From Formosa sp. Hel1_31_208 (GTDB taxonomy: Bacteria; Bacteroidota; Bacteroidia; Flavobacteriales; Flavobacteriaceae), in contig NZ_LT629733.1 of NCBI RefSeq assembly GCF_900104785.1, positions 466,501 through 530,500 of the forward strand: a stretch of 64,000 bases of DNA, in the 5' to 3' direction. Below are positions 18,317 to 26,379 of this stretch, piece after piece. Each line of letters opens with the position of its first letter. The stretch's first letter is position 1. The notes beneath the pieces are model-generated. The model searched no databases. It was not told where the DNA came from and saw nothing but the letters and a program-made list of their open reading frames with translations. Position numbers and translations under genes: made by a program.

Positions 18317-20362
18317 ATGAAATTAAAAATATCAATAGTAATAGTAGCGTTTTTAATGTCGCTTGGCGGGTTTGCTCAAGTTGATAGATCTAAAATGCCA
18401 GAGCCAGGACCTGCTCCAAAAATTTCTTTGGAAAAACCTAATGAGTTTACCTTAAAAAACGGACTAACTGTTTTAGTCGTTGAGAACCATAAACTTCCTA
18501 GAGTATCATATTCTTTAACTATCGATAACAAACCAATGACTGTAGGAGATAAAGCAGGTGTTGAAAGTTTAATTGGTAGCATGATGGGCAACGGTACTAT
18601 GAATATCTCGAAAGATGAATTTAATGAGGAAGTAGACTTCCTAGGTGCTAGTATCAACTTTGGATCTAGTGGTGCTTTCGCGAGTTCATTGTCAAAGTAT
18701 TCAGATCGTATTTTAGAGTTAATGGCTGATGCAGCTATCAATCCTTTGCTAACTCAAGAAGAATTTGAGAAAGAAAAAGAAAAACTTATTGAAGGTTTAA
18801 AATCGAACGAAAAGAGTGTTGATGCTGTTGCAGGACGCGTTGGTTCTGCCTTGTCCTACGGTAAAAATCATCCGTACGGTGAATTTACTACAGAAGAAAC
18901 TGTAAACAATGTAGTTTTTGGAGATGTCGTTTCATTTTATGAAAAGTATTTTAATCCTAATAATGCCTATTTAGTTGTTGTTGGAGACGTTGATTTCAAA
19001 GATCTACAAAAGCAAATCAAGAAATACTTTGGTAAATGGGAACAATCGATGAATATCGAGTATAATGTCCCTGAAGAAGCTCCTAATGCTCAGTATACAC
19101 AAATTAACTTTATAGACATGCCAAATGCTGTCCAATCTAATATTTCATTGACGAATAACGTGGACTTAGAAATGAAAGATGACGATTACCATTCGGTATT
19201 AATTGCTAACAAGATTTTGGGAGGTGGATTTAACAGTTACTTAAACATGAATCTGCGTGAAGAACATGGTTATACTTATGGAGCGCGCTCTAATGTTGGT
19301 GTTGATGAATATGCCTCTCGCTTTAGCGCAGGTGCAGCCGTAAGAAACATGGTAACGGATAGTGCCGTAGTTCAAACTTTAAAAGAAATTAATCGCATCA
19401 AAACAGAGCCTGTAGCTCAAGATATGCTTAAAAATGCGAAAGCCAAATATGTAGGTGATTTTGTTTTGGCGTTAGAAAGTCCGCAAACTATTGCACGTTA
19501 TGCTTTGAATATTAAACTAAATGATCTTCCTGAAGATTTCTACACGACATACTTACAAAAAATAAATGCTGTAACTGCAGATGATGTAAATCGTGTAGCC
19601 AATAAATATTTCAAAACAGAAAATGCGCGATTTATAGTAGTTGGAAAAGGAAGTGAGGTACTTGAAAATCTTGAAAAAACAGGTATTCCTATCAAGTATT
19701 ATGACGCCTATGCTAATGAAACAACCAAGCCAGAATATGAGATAGAAATGCCCGCTGATATGAATGCATCAAAAGTGATGCAAGCTTACATTGATGCCAT
19801 TGGAGGAAAAGCAGCCTTAGATAAAGTTAACTCCGTTTATATGACTGCTGAAGCCGAATTACAGCCTGGTATGATGATGAACTTAGAGATGAAGAAAACG
19901 GTAAAAAACCAAATGCTTCAAGAAATCAATGTGATGGGACAATCTCAAAAACAGGTTTTAGATGGTAATACAGGTTACTCTTTTGCTCAAGGACAAAAGA
20001 AAGACATGACCGATGAAGAAGTCAAAGTAGCTCAAATAGAATCTTCACCCTTTCCAGAAGTTAACTACCTAAGCGGTGGCGTGACTTTAGAAAAAATTGA
20101 AATGGTAGATGGTGTAAAAGCTTATAAAATCAAAGTTGATGATCAAACAGCAATCTACTACAACGTCGATAATGGTTTAAAAATCAAAGAGGTTAAAACG
20201 AGTGAAGCTGGTTCTCAATCAACATTCTATGGAGATTATAAAGATGTTGCTGGAGTTAAGTTTCCGTTTACTATTGGTCAAACCATGGGACCTAGACGTT
20301 TTGATTTCAAGATTAAAGAAATCAAAGTAAACGAAGGTGTAAGTGATGCCGATTTCGACTAA
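18317..20362 (+). CDS. M16 peptidase-like, non-catalytic partner with LolA-like C-terminal domain
   Basis: The 681-residue protein has a signal peptide (ending GGFAQ) and M16 domains over about residues 30-460. The HxxEH position reads GVESLIGSM, so the zinc ligands are missing. The Arg/Tyr substrate-binding pair is kept in LREEHGYTYGARS. Residues from about 480 to the end form an extra beta-rich domain (MQAYIDAIGGKAALDKV onward). It resembles LolA-like or outer-membrane-lipoprotein-sorting folds often found in Bacteroidota exported proteins. It is co-operonic with the active M16 gene. Confidence 0.88.
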   Translation: MKLKISIVIVAFLMSLGGFAQVDRSKMPEPGPAPKISLEKPNEFTLKNGLTVLVVENHKLPRVSYSLTIDNKPMTVGDKAGVESLIGSMMGNGTMNISKDEFNEEVDFLGASINFGSSGAFASSLSKYSDRILELMADAAINPLLTQEEFEKEKEKLIEGLKSNEKSVDAVAGRVGSALSYGKNHPYGEFTTEETVNNVVFGDVVSFYEKYFNPNNAYLVVVGDVDFKDLQKQIKKYFGKWEQSMNIEYNVPEEAPNAQYTQINFIDMPNAVQSNISLTNNVDLEMKDDDYHSVLIANKILGGGFNSYLNMNLREEHGYTYGARSNVGVDEYASRFSAGAAVRNMVTDSAVVQTLKEINRIKTEPVAQDMLKNAKAKYVGDFVLALESPQTIARYALNIKLNDLPEDFYTTYLQKINAVTADDVNRVANKYFKTENARFIVVGKGSEVLENLEKTGIPIKYYDAYANETTKPEYEIEMPADMNASKVMQAYIDAIGGKAALDKVNSVYMTAEAELQPGMMMNLEMKKTVKNQMLQEINVMGQSQKQVLDGNTGYSFAQGQKKDMTDEEVKVAQIESSPFPEVNYLSGGVTLEKIEMVDGVKAYKIKVDDQTAIYYNVDNGLKIKEVKTSEAGSQSTFYGDYKDVAGVKFPFTIGQTMGPRRFDFKIKEIKVNEGVSDADFD

Positions 20363-20381
20363 TACATATAGACTTAATATT

Positions 20382-20414
20382 AAAAACCCGAAGTAATGTT
20401 TACTTCGGGTTTTT
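20382..20414. terminator. terminator after the M16 pair, shared with the convergent transporter gene
   Basis: A 15-bp perfect stem (AAAAACCCGAAGTAA with TTACTTCGGGTTTTT), a 3-base loop and a T run lie between convergent genes. Confidence 0.88.
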
Positions 20415-21293
20415 TTATGCTTTTCTTTTATTGGCCAGATAAACTCCTAAAAGGATAATGACACTCGCTAACACTTGAAGTACACCAAAGGACTCTCCAT
20501 CTAATACGCCCCAAAATAAGGCTACTATTGGCATTAAATAAGTCACAGAAGAGGCAAAAACAGGGGTCGATATTTGAATCAATGTATTAAATAATACCTT
20601 AGCAAGAGCTGTTCCAAAGAGTGATAAAATCGCAACATAAACTAATGACATATTAAAATCTGGATGTGTATATGTGCTTTCAGTAAAGAAATCTGTAATT
20701 ACTAGTATCACTATGGCTGGAATCATGATAGCTACATAGTTTCCTGTAGCAATACTTAACGGCTTTACGTTTTGAAGATATGTCTTAATAATATTTACAT
20801 TAAGCGCATACATAATTGTTGAAATAATAACAAAGCCTGCATATAGGTAATTTTGGTCAGGATTTAAATCAGCCCCTCTCAATATCAGAATGCTTGTTCC
20901 AATAAAACCAATGACTACTCCTAAGAACTGACGCTTTGAAAATCCGATTTTAAATATGGCAAAACCTAAGAGAATTGCATTCAAAGGGACCAATGAATTA
21001 AGAATTGAGGCTATGGCACTATCAATCTCTGTCTCGGCAATAGCAAATAAAAACGCAGGAACAAACGACCCTAAAAACCCAGAAATAACGACCCATTTCC
21101 ACTCTCTTCTAGCAATGTGTTTTATACTACTAAAACCAACAGCAAACAGAATCATACCCGTAATTATGGTTCGTAGAGCGCCGAGTTGATAAGGTGTTAA
21201 TCCTAAAAGTGACTTCTTAATTAAAATAAAAGAACTTCCCCAAATTAGAGATAAAATGAGCAAGAATAACCATTTCTTGGTGTTGTTTTGCAT
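20415..21293 (-). CDS. DMT-superfamily transporter (EamA family)
   Basis: The 292-residue inner-membrane protein has ten hydrophobic helices in two EamA repeats. The family-typical start of the first repeat (LSLIWGSSFILIKKSL) is present, and the second repeat contains GFVIISTIMYALN and FGTALAKVLFN. EamA proteins move small metabolites or amino acids outward; the substrate cannot be read from the sequence. It is a single gene, divergent from the HMA lipoprotein. Confidence 0.9.
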   Translation of the reverse strand: MQNNTKKWLFLLILSLIWGSSFILIKKSLLGLTPYQLGALRTIITGMILFAVGFSSIKHIARREWKWVVISGFLGSFVPAFLFAIAETEIDSAIASILNSLVPLNAILLGFAIFKIGFSKRQFLGVVIGFIGTSILILRGADLNPDQNYLYAGFVIISTIMYALNVNIIKTYLQNVKPLSIATGNYVAIMIPAIVILVITDFFTESTYTHPDFNMSLVYVAILSLFGTALAKVLFNTLIQISTPVFASSVTYLMPIVALFWGVLDGESFGVLQVLASVIILLGVYLANKRKA

Positions 21294-21354
21294 AGCTTTT
21301 CTTAACTAATTCACAAAAATCGTTAATTTTAATGCAAGGAACATCAATATTTAT

Positions 21355-21362
21355 TAAGTTTG
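21355..21362 (+). promoter_or_regulatory. -7 promoter element of the HMA lipoprotein gene
   Basis: TAAGTTTG matches TAnnTTTG, 25 bases before the ATG at 21387. It overlaps the alternative TTG start at 21360, which is therefore rejected. Confidence 0.5.
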
Positions 21363-21386
21363 TTAGTAATATTAGAACATTTAATT

Positions 21387-21896
21387 ATGAAGACATTGAA
21401 AAATATATTGGCAATTGCGTTTATTTCAATTTCAATGATCGCTTGTAAAAGCGAAAAAGATCCTGAAGTAAAAACGGTAGAGACTGAAACAAAAACTATT
21501 GCCACTACGGCAAAGACATTAGATCCTAATGCTACCTATGCAAAAGCAGAATTTGGTATTGAAGGTATGACTTGTGCAATGGGGTGTGCAAAAACTATCG
21601 AGAAAAAAATCGCGAAAATGGATGGTGTGAAATCCGCCAAAGTAGATTTTGAAAAAGAATTAGCAATGGTTGAGTATGACGAAGCAATGGTAACGCCAAA
21701 AACATTAGAAGAGGCAGTTGCTAAAGCGGGTGATACGTATAAAGTAAAAGATATGAAAACGGTAGACTCTTTTACTACTGACAAACATGTATGCACGGCA
21801 GAATGTGATAAAGAAGCTTGTGCTAACAAAACTGAAGCAGAAAAAGCAGCTTGTAAAGAAGATTGTAAAATGGCATGTTGTGCTAAAAAAGAATAA
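21387..21896 (+). CDS. heavy-metal-associated (HMA) domain lipoprotein with Cys-rich tail
   Basis: The 169-residue protein has a lipobox (MIACK, Cys20) and an HMA ferredoxin-like domain from about residue 54. The metal loop reads GMTCAMGCA (C63 and C67), a CxxxC spacing instead of the usual CxxC. The rest of the domain (VKSAKVDFEKELAMVEYD) is normal. Residues after about 130 form a tail with seven Cys (HVCTAEC, EAC, AAC, EDC, MACC). A role in copper or other soft-metal binding at the periplasmic or outer-membrane face is likely. It is monocistronic. Confidence 0.85.
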   Translation: MKTLKNILAIAFISISMIACKSEKDPEVKTVETETKTIATTAKTLDPNATYAKAEFGIEGMTCAMGCAKTIEKKIAKMDGVKSAKVDFEKELAMVEYDEAMVTPKTLEEAVAKAGDTYKVKDMKTVDSFTTDKHVCTAECDKEACANKTEAEKAACKEDCKMACCAKKE

Positions 21897-21915
21897 TAAG
21901 ATAGATATTTAAACT

Positions 21916-21942
21916 AAACCACTCATTTTGAGTGGTTTTTTT
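21916..21942. terminator. terminator between the HMA lipoprotein and CYTH genes
   Basis: AAACCACTCA pairs perfectly with TGAGTGGTTT around a TTT loop and is followed by a T run. It lies between convergent genes. Confidence 0.85.
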
Positions 21943-22411
21943 ATGCCCAAGATTTAAAAGGATATTTACTTAATTGCGAATTGTAATACCGTAAATCTCC
22001 AGTCACTTCTTTTCCCAGCCAATCTGGCTTTTCAAAAGCTTCATCTTCATGACCAAGTTCTACCTCAGCGATAATTAATCCACTATTTGATCCTGAAAAT
22101 TCGTCAACTTCAAACACATGTTGTCCTACATCCACCTCATACCTCACTTTATGTATCACGCCTTTTTCACATAATTGCAAAAGTGCTTCAGCATCTGTTT
22201 TTGAAATTTCTCTTTCCCACTCAAAACGTGACAACCCATTGTTTGAAGAGATGCCTTTTACAGTTAATGTCCCCTTATCACCCTTTAGTCGCACTCTAAC
22301 AGTTCGCTCTGGATCCGTATTTAAAAACCCTTGAATAATTCTAATCTGTCTATGAGATTGGGTTTTAAAAACTTCTGAAATCACTAAAAATTTACGTTCT
22401 ATTTCTATCAT
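21941..22411 (-). CDS. CYTH-domain protein (triphosphate tunnel metalloenzyme)
   Basis: The 156-residue protein begins with the CYTH signature ExExK (E3, E5, K7 in MIEIERKF). Alternating basic/acidic strands of the tunnel follow (RVRLKGDKGTLTVKG, RFEWEREI, YEVDV, IAEVELG) and the Arg/Tyr end segment VTGDLRYYNSQL. Small bacterial CYTH proteins are usually inorganic triphosphatases; class IV adenylate cyclase is less likely. No CHAD domain is attached. It is divergent from dinB, 52 bases away. Confidence 0.9.
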   Translation of the reverse strand: MIEIERKFLVISEVFKTQSHRQIRIIQGFLNTDPERTVRVRLKGDKGTLTVKGISSNNGLSRFEWEREISKTDAEALLQLCEKGVIHKVRYEVDVGQHVFEVDEFSGSNSGLIIAEVELGHEDEAFEKPDWLGKEVTGDLRYYNSQLSKYPFKSWA

Positions 22412-22463
22412 GTTTACGACTGCGGAAAATGGAATCTTTATAATTAATGTCTAAATTTACATT

Positions 22464-23576
22464 ATGCCAAACGATTTACCAATTAGAAAAATCATTCATG
22501 TGGATATGGATGCGTTTTACGCGTCGGTAGCTCAATTGGATTGCCCAGAACTTAGAGGTAAACCTATAGCTGTTGGAGGTGGTGGAACACGAGGTGTCAT
22601 AAGTGCCGCAAGTTATGAAGCTCGAAAGTTTGGTGTTAAAAGTGCCATGTCTGGAAGATTAGCCATAAAACTTTGTCCAGAACTCATAGTTGTCAAAACC
22701 AATTTTGCACGTTACACTGAAATATCCAAAAAGATTCGAAAAATATTCTACGATTATACAGATCTCGTTGAACCATTATCACTAGACGAAGCTTATTTAG
22801 ATGTTACTGAAAATAAAAAAGGCAATCCAAGCGCCTCATTAATTGCTCAAGAGATTAGGTTACGAATTTTTAACGAATTAAATTTGACCGCTTCAGCAGG
22901 CATATCTATCAATAAGTTTATTGCTAAAGTTGCTAGTGACTACAATAAACCTAACGGTCAAAAAACGGTTAATCCTGAAGAGGTTCTCGACTTTTTGGAG
23001 CAACTAGACATTAGAAAATTTTATGGAATTGGGAAGGTCACTGCCGAAAAAATGTACCAAAAAGGGATTTTCACAGGCAAAGATTTAAAGCGCAAATCTG
23101 CTGAATTCTTAGAAGAAAACTTCGGAAAGTCTGGCAGATCGTATTACGATATTGTTCGTGGCTTTCACCATAGCCAAGTCAAACCTAATCGCATAAGAAA
23201 ATCACTCGCTGCCGAACGTACTTTTAGTAAAAACTTATCTTCGGAAATCTTTATGCTAGAAAAACTCGATTACATCGCAGAAGAAGTGTCTAAACGTTTA
23301 CAAAAAAATGAAGTGGCCGGAAAAACGATTACACTTAAAATAAAGTACAGTGATTTTACGCTTCAAACCCGAAGTAAAACCTTGCCCTATTTTATAAGTG
23401 ATAAGAGTTTGATTTTAGAAACTTCAAAGAATTTACTCTATCAAGAAAAACTTAATGATTCTGTACGTTTATTAGGAATTTCCTTATCCAATTTAAATAC
23501 AGAAAAGTCTACCAACATTAATACCATAGTAGATGATAAAAATGTTGTTAGTGCACAGTTGAAATTTGAATTTTAA
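22464..23576 (+). CDS. dinB: DNA polymerase IV (Y family)
   Basis: The 370-residue translesion polymerase has the palm metal residues in HVDMDAFYAS and SLDEAYLD, a fingers region with AASYEARKFGVKSAM, a thumb (IRKFYGIGKVTAEKM) and a little finger. The C-terminal QLKFEF resembles a beta-clamp-binding peptide, which fits polymerase recruitment. Its stop codon interlocks with the stop of the convergent pyk gene. No LexA box was recognised upstream. Confidence 0.95.
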   Translation: MPNDLPIRKIIHVDMDAFYASVAQLDCPELRGKPIAVGGGGTRGVISAASYEARKFGVKSAMSGRLAIKLCPELIVVKTNFARYTEISKKIRKIFYDYTDLVEPLSLDEAYLDVTENKKGNPSASLIAQEIRLRIFNELNLTASAGISINKFIAKVASDYNKPNGQKTVNPEEVLDFLEQLDIRKFYGIGKVTAEKMYQKGIFTGKDLKRKSAEFLEENFGKSGRSYYDIVRGFHHSQVKPNRIRKSLAAERTFSKNLSSEIFMLEKLDYIAEEVSKRLQKNEVAGKTITLKIKYSDFTLQTRSKTLPYFISDKSLILETSKNLLYQEKLNDSVRLLGISLSNLNTEKSTNINTIVDDKNVVSAQLKFEF

Positions 23577-25015
23577 AAACTACAGCTAGTAATTTCAGTA
23601 ACTCTTAAGGTATTTACCATTCCTTTTTCTTGAATAGGCATCGCTGCCAAACTGATAAGCATATCTCCAACGTCTAAATAGCCTTTTTTACAAGCGATAG
23701 CATTAACGTCTTCTATGGTCTCATCTGTACTCACGTACTTATCATAATAAAAGGTCTCTACACCCCAAAGTAAACTCAACTGTGTCAAAATACGTTTGTT
23801 TGATGTAAATACTAAAATATGAGCACTTGGTCTCCAAGCTGAAATTTGAAATGCTGTATACCCACTATTTGTTAGTGTAGAAATTGCTTTCGCATTGATT
23901 TCATTGGCCATATTTGCCGCATGGTAACATATAGATTTAGTAATGTAACGCTTGGTGCGAATATGTGGTGGGGATTGTGGTACTTTTATTAATTCAGAAT
24001 CTTCAACGCTTTTAATAATACTAGCCATTTGTCGGATGACTTGAACTGGATAATTTCCAACAGATGTCTCACCCGATAGCATTACAGCATCGGCTCCATC
24101 CATTACAGAGTTAGCCACATCGTTTACCTCTGCACGTGTAGGCGTTAAGCTTGTAATCATTGTTTCCATCATTTGGGTGGCAATAATCACAGGAATTCTA
24201 GCACGCTTAGCTCGTAGCACCAATTTCTTTTGAATTAATGGCACTTCCTCAGCAGGAATCTCCACACCTAAATCTCCACGTGCTACCATTAAACCATCAC
24301 AATACGCAACAATCTTATCGATGTTCTCTACGGCTTCAGGTTTTTCAATTTTAGCAATGATTGGTATTTTATGATCACTATGTTCTTTGATTAATTCTTC
24401 CAACTCCATTAAATCCTCGGCATGTCTAACAAAAGATAAAGCCATCCAGTCGACTTGTAAGCTACAAGCGAAAATAGCATCTTCAATATCTTTCTCTGTT
24501 AATGCAGGTTGGGAAATGTTAGTGTTTGGTAAATTGACCCCTTTTTTAGATTTTAAAGGCCCTCCCTGTATGACTCGTGCTTTAACTTCCGATTTTTTAT
24601 CAGTTGAGACCACTTCAAAAATAAGTTTTCCGTCGTCCAATAAAATACGTTCACCTGCTTTAGCATCATGAGGAAACTTTTCATAGGTCATGTATACACG
24701 TTTGCCCGTGCCTTCAAATCGTTCTCCCGTCGCGAAGATAATTTCATCTCCTTCATTAACGACAACTTCTCCCTTCATAACGCCAACTCTTAATTTCGGG
24801 CCTTGAAGATCGGCTAGTATCGCTGCATTAAACCCAAACTCTTCATTGAGGTCTCTAATCATTTGCACGCGTTCCCTCACATCATTGTAGTCGGCATGGG
24901 AAAAATTAATTCTAAACACATTGACACCCTCTTCTAACATGGCTTTAAGCACGTCTCTATTGCTGGTTGCAGGGCCTAATGTGGCTACTATTTTTGTTTT
25001 CTTAGTTCTTAACAT
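23573..25015 (-). CDS. pyk: pyruvate kinase
   Basis: The 480-residue glycolytic enzyme makes pyruvate and ATP from phosphoenolpyruvate and ADP. It starts TKKTKIVATLGPAT-like (residues 4-17). It has the active-site stretch IIAKIEKPEAVENID with the catalytic Lys and Glu, the MVARGDLGVEIP metal segment, ATQMMETMI and the regulatory C-terminal domain. It is last in the acpP-fabF-rnc operon and shares one base with the preceding stop codon (TAATG). Confidence 0.97.
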   Translation of the reverse strand: MLRTKKTKIVATLGPATSNRDVLKAMLEEGVNVFRINFSHADYNDVRERVQMIRDLNEEFGFNAAILADLQGPKLRVGVMKGEVVVNEGDEIIFATGERFEGTGKRVYMTYEKFPHDAKAGERILLDDGKLIFEVVSTDKKSEVKARVIQGGPLKSKKGVNLPNTNISQPALTEKDIEDAIFACSLQVDWMALSFVRHAEDLMELEELIKEHSDHKIPIIAKIEKPEAVENIDKIVAYCDGLMVARGDLGVEIPAEEVPLIQKKLVLRAKRARIPVIIATQMMETMITSLTPTRAEVNDVANSVMDGADAVMLSGETSVGNYPVQVIRQMASIIKSVEDSELIKVPQSPPHIRTKRYITKSICYHAANMANEINAKAISTLTNSGYTAFQISAWRPSAHILVFTSNKRILTQLSLLWGVETFYYDKYVSTDETIEDVNAIACKKGYLDVGDMLISLAAMPIQEKGMVNTLRVTEITSCSF

Positions 25016-25497
25016 TAATCAAAAATTAAATGTTCTTTAGATTTTATTTGGTCAATCTCTACACTATAAGTGGTAATGACTTGCGGTATAGATTGTATTT
25101 TATTTAAAATTAGTTTCTCATTAAAATTTCTGTATTCATTAGATACTTTTATGAGGTAATCTACCGTTTTTAATTCTGGCAATAGGTTAAAGGTTCTAGT
25201 AAGCGTTGTTTGGTGTTCAAATAATGACCCCGAACTTTGAAGTGCAGCCTCTTCTTTTTTACAAATATTAGAAACCAAATGCCACACGGTATCTAGTTTT
25301 TTATTTTCCCATTCATAAATGGAAAATGATGCTGCAAAATAGTTGTAGTCTAAATCATTAGGCTTCCGTTTTAAATTAAGTTCTAAATGTTTATTCAGAA
25401 GATATGCTAATCGAAAATCTTCTAGTCTACAATGGATAGCTAGAAGAGAAAAGGAAGCATCATAAAAATCGTCAACAAGTAACTTGTGTAATGCCAT
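25015..25497 (-). CDS. IPExxxVDY family protein
   Basis: The 160-residue protein carries the family's name-giving motif as LPELKTVDYLIKV (about residues 109-121, first Ile changed to Leu). The family is restricted to Bacteroidota, has no known function and is usually found beside pyk and rnc, as here. It has no signal peptide or membrane segment. It is coupled to pyk by a TAATG overlap, so co-translation is likely; 131 bases separate it from rnc. Confidence 0.88.
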   Translation of the reverse strand: MALHKLLVDDFYDASFSLLAIHCRLEDFRLAYLLNKHLELNLKRKPNDLDYNYFAASFSIYEWENKKLDTVWHLVSNICKKEEAALQSSGSLFEHQTTLTRTFNLLPELKTVDYLIKVSNEYRNFNEKLILNKIQSIPQVITTYSVEIDQIKSKEHLIFD

Positions 25498-25628
25498 AAT
25501 TAATCAACTACAAGTGGTAAATATAATATTTAAAAGCTACAAAAATGTGAAGTTTTGGTTAATGTTAGTCAACCATATCAACGAAAACGTTATAGTTAGT
25601 AAGTTTTGATTCCAAGTTATTCATTGTA

Positions 25629-26372
25629 TCAAAACGCTTTACTTATTTCCCTTTGAAAAGCAAAAAACGCACGTTTTGAAGCTTTTTCTTCAGCTTTCTT
25701 TTTGGATGTTGCTCTGGCTTTTGCAATAACCTTTTCGTTAATAGATAGTTTTACCGAAAAGTGTTTTAAGTCATCGTTACCCGTATCTTCATAGACATTA
25801 TAGTCAAAGGTTTTCTTTTCTTTTTGGCACCATTCAATGAGTAAGCTCTTATAGCTAATAACTCTACCTTCAAGTGTTTCAATATCTACATGTGGTTTTA
25901 TAACGCGCTTATAGATAAATTTCTCGCAGTATCGATAGCCTTTATCCAGATATATAGCTCCAACTAATGCCTCGAATAGATTTCCATGAATATTATTTCC
26001 AAAATTAGACTTTGGAATTTTACTTTCAACAAGATCAATAAGATTGAGTTCTTTTCCTAATTCATTAAGATGTTCACGACTTACAATTTTAGACCTCATC
26101 TTAGTTAAATACCCCTCGTCGCCATGAGGCACTTCTTCAAAAAGATAAGACGCAATAACTGCTCCGAGCATCGCATCTCCTACGAATTCTAAACGTTCAT
26201 AATTAATTGCATTACCCTCGTTATCTTTAATATTCATAGAACGGTGAGTAAATGCCTTGATATACAAAGATTTCTTTTTAACCTTATAACCTAAGATATC
26301 GTTGAGTAATAAAAAAAAATTCCCGTCTTTATCAGTACGGGAATTTTTTAATATGTTACGAATGAAGTTCAT
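25629..26372 (-). CDS. rnc: ribonuclease III
   Basis: The 247-residue dsRNA endonuclease has the signature ERLEFVGDAMLGAVI (catalytic Glu/Asp) and a second acidic site in NLFEALVGAIYLDKGY. A C-terminal dsRNA-binding domain follows (SYKSLLIEWCQKEKK to the KKAEEKASKRAFFAF helix). It matures rRNA and processes structured transcripts. Seven bases separate it from fabF. A terminator-like hairpin lies inside its first codons. Confidence 0.97.
   Translation of the reverse strand: MNFIRNILKNSRTDKDGNFFLLLNDILGYKVKKKSLYIKAFTHRSMNIKDNEGNAINYERLEFVGDAMLGAVIASYLFEEVPHGDEGYLTKMRSKIVSREHLNELGKELNLIDLVESKIPKSNFGNNIHGNLFEALVGAIYLDKGYRYCEKFIYKRVIKPHVDIETLEGRVISYKSLLIEWCQKEKKTFDYNVYEDTGNDDLKHFSVKLSINEKVIAKARATSKKKAEEKASKRAFFAFQREISKAF
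26311..26349 (-). promoter_or_regulatory. terminator-like hairpin inside the 5' end of rnc
   Basis: On the coding (minus) strand AAAAAATTCCCGT (26349-26337) pairs perfectly over 13 bp with ACGGGAATTTTTT (26326-26314) around a 10-base loop, then the T run continues to 26311. It covers codons 8 to 21 of rnc. The form is that of an intrinsic terminator or attenuator; activity is an inference. Confidence 0.5.
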
Positions 26373-26379
26373 TCGGAAT

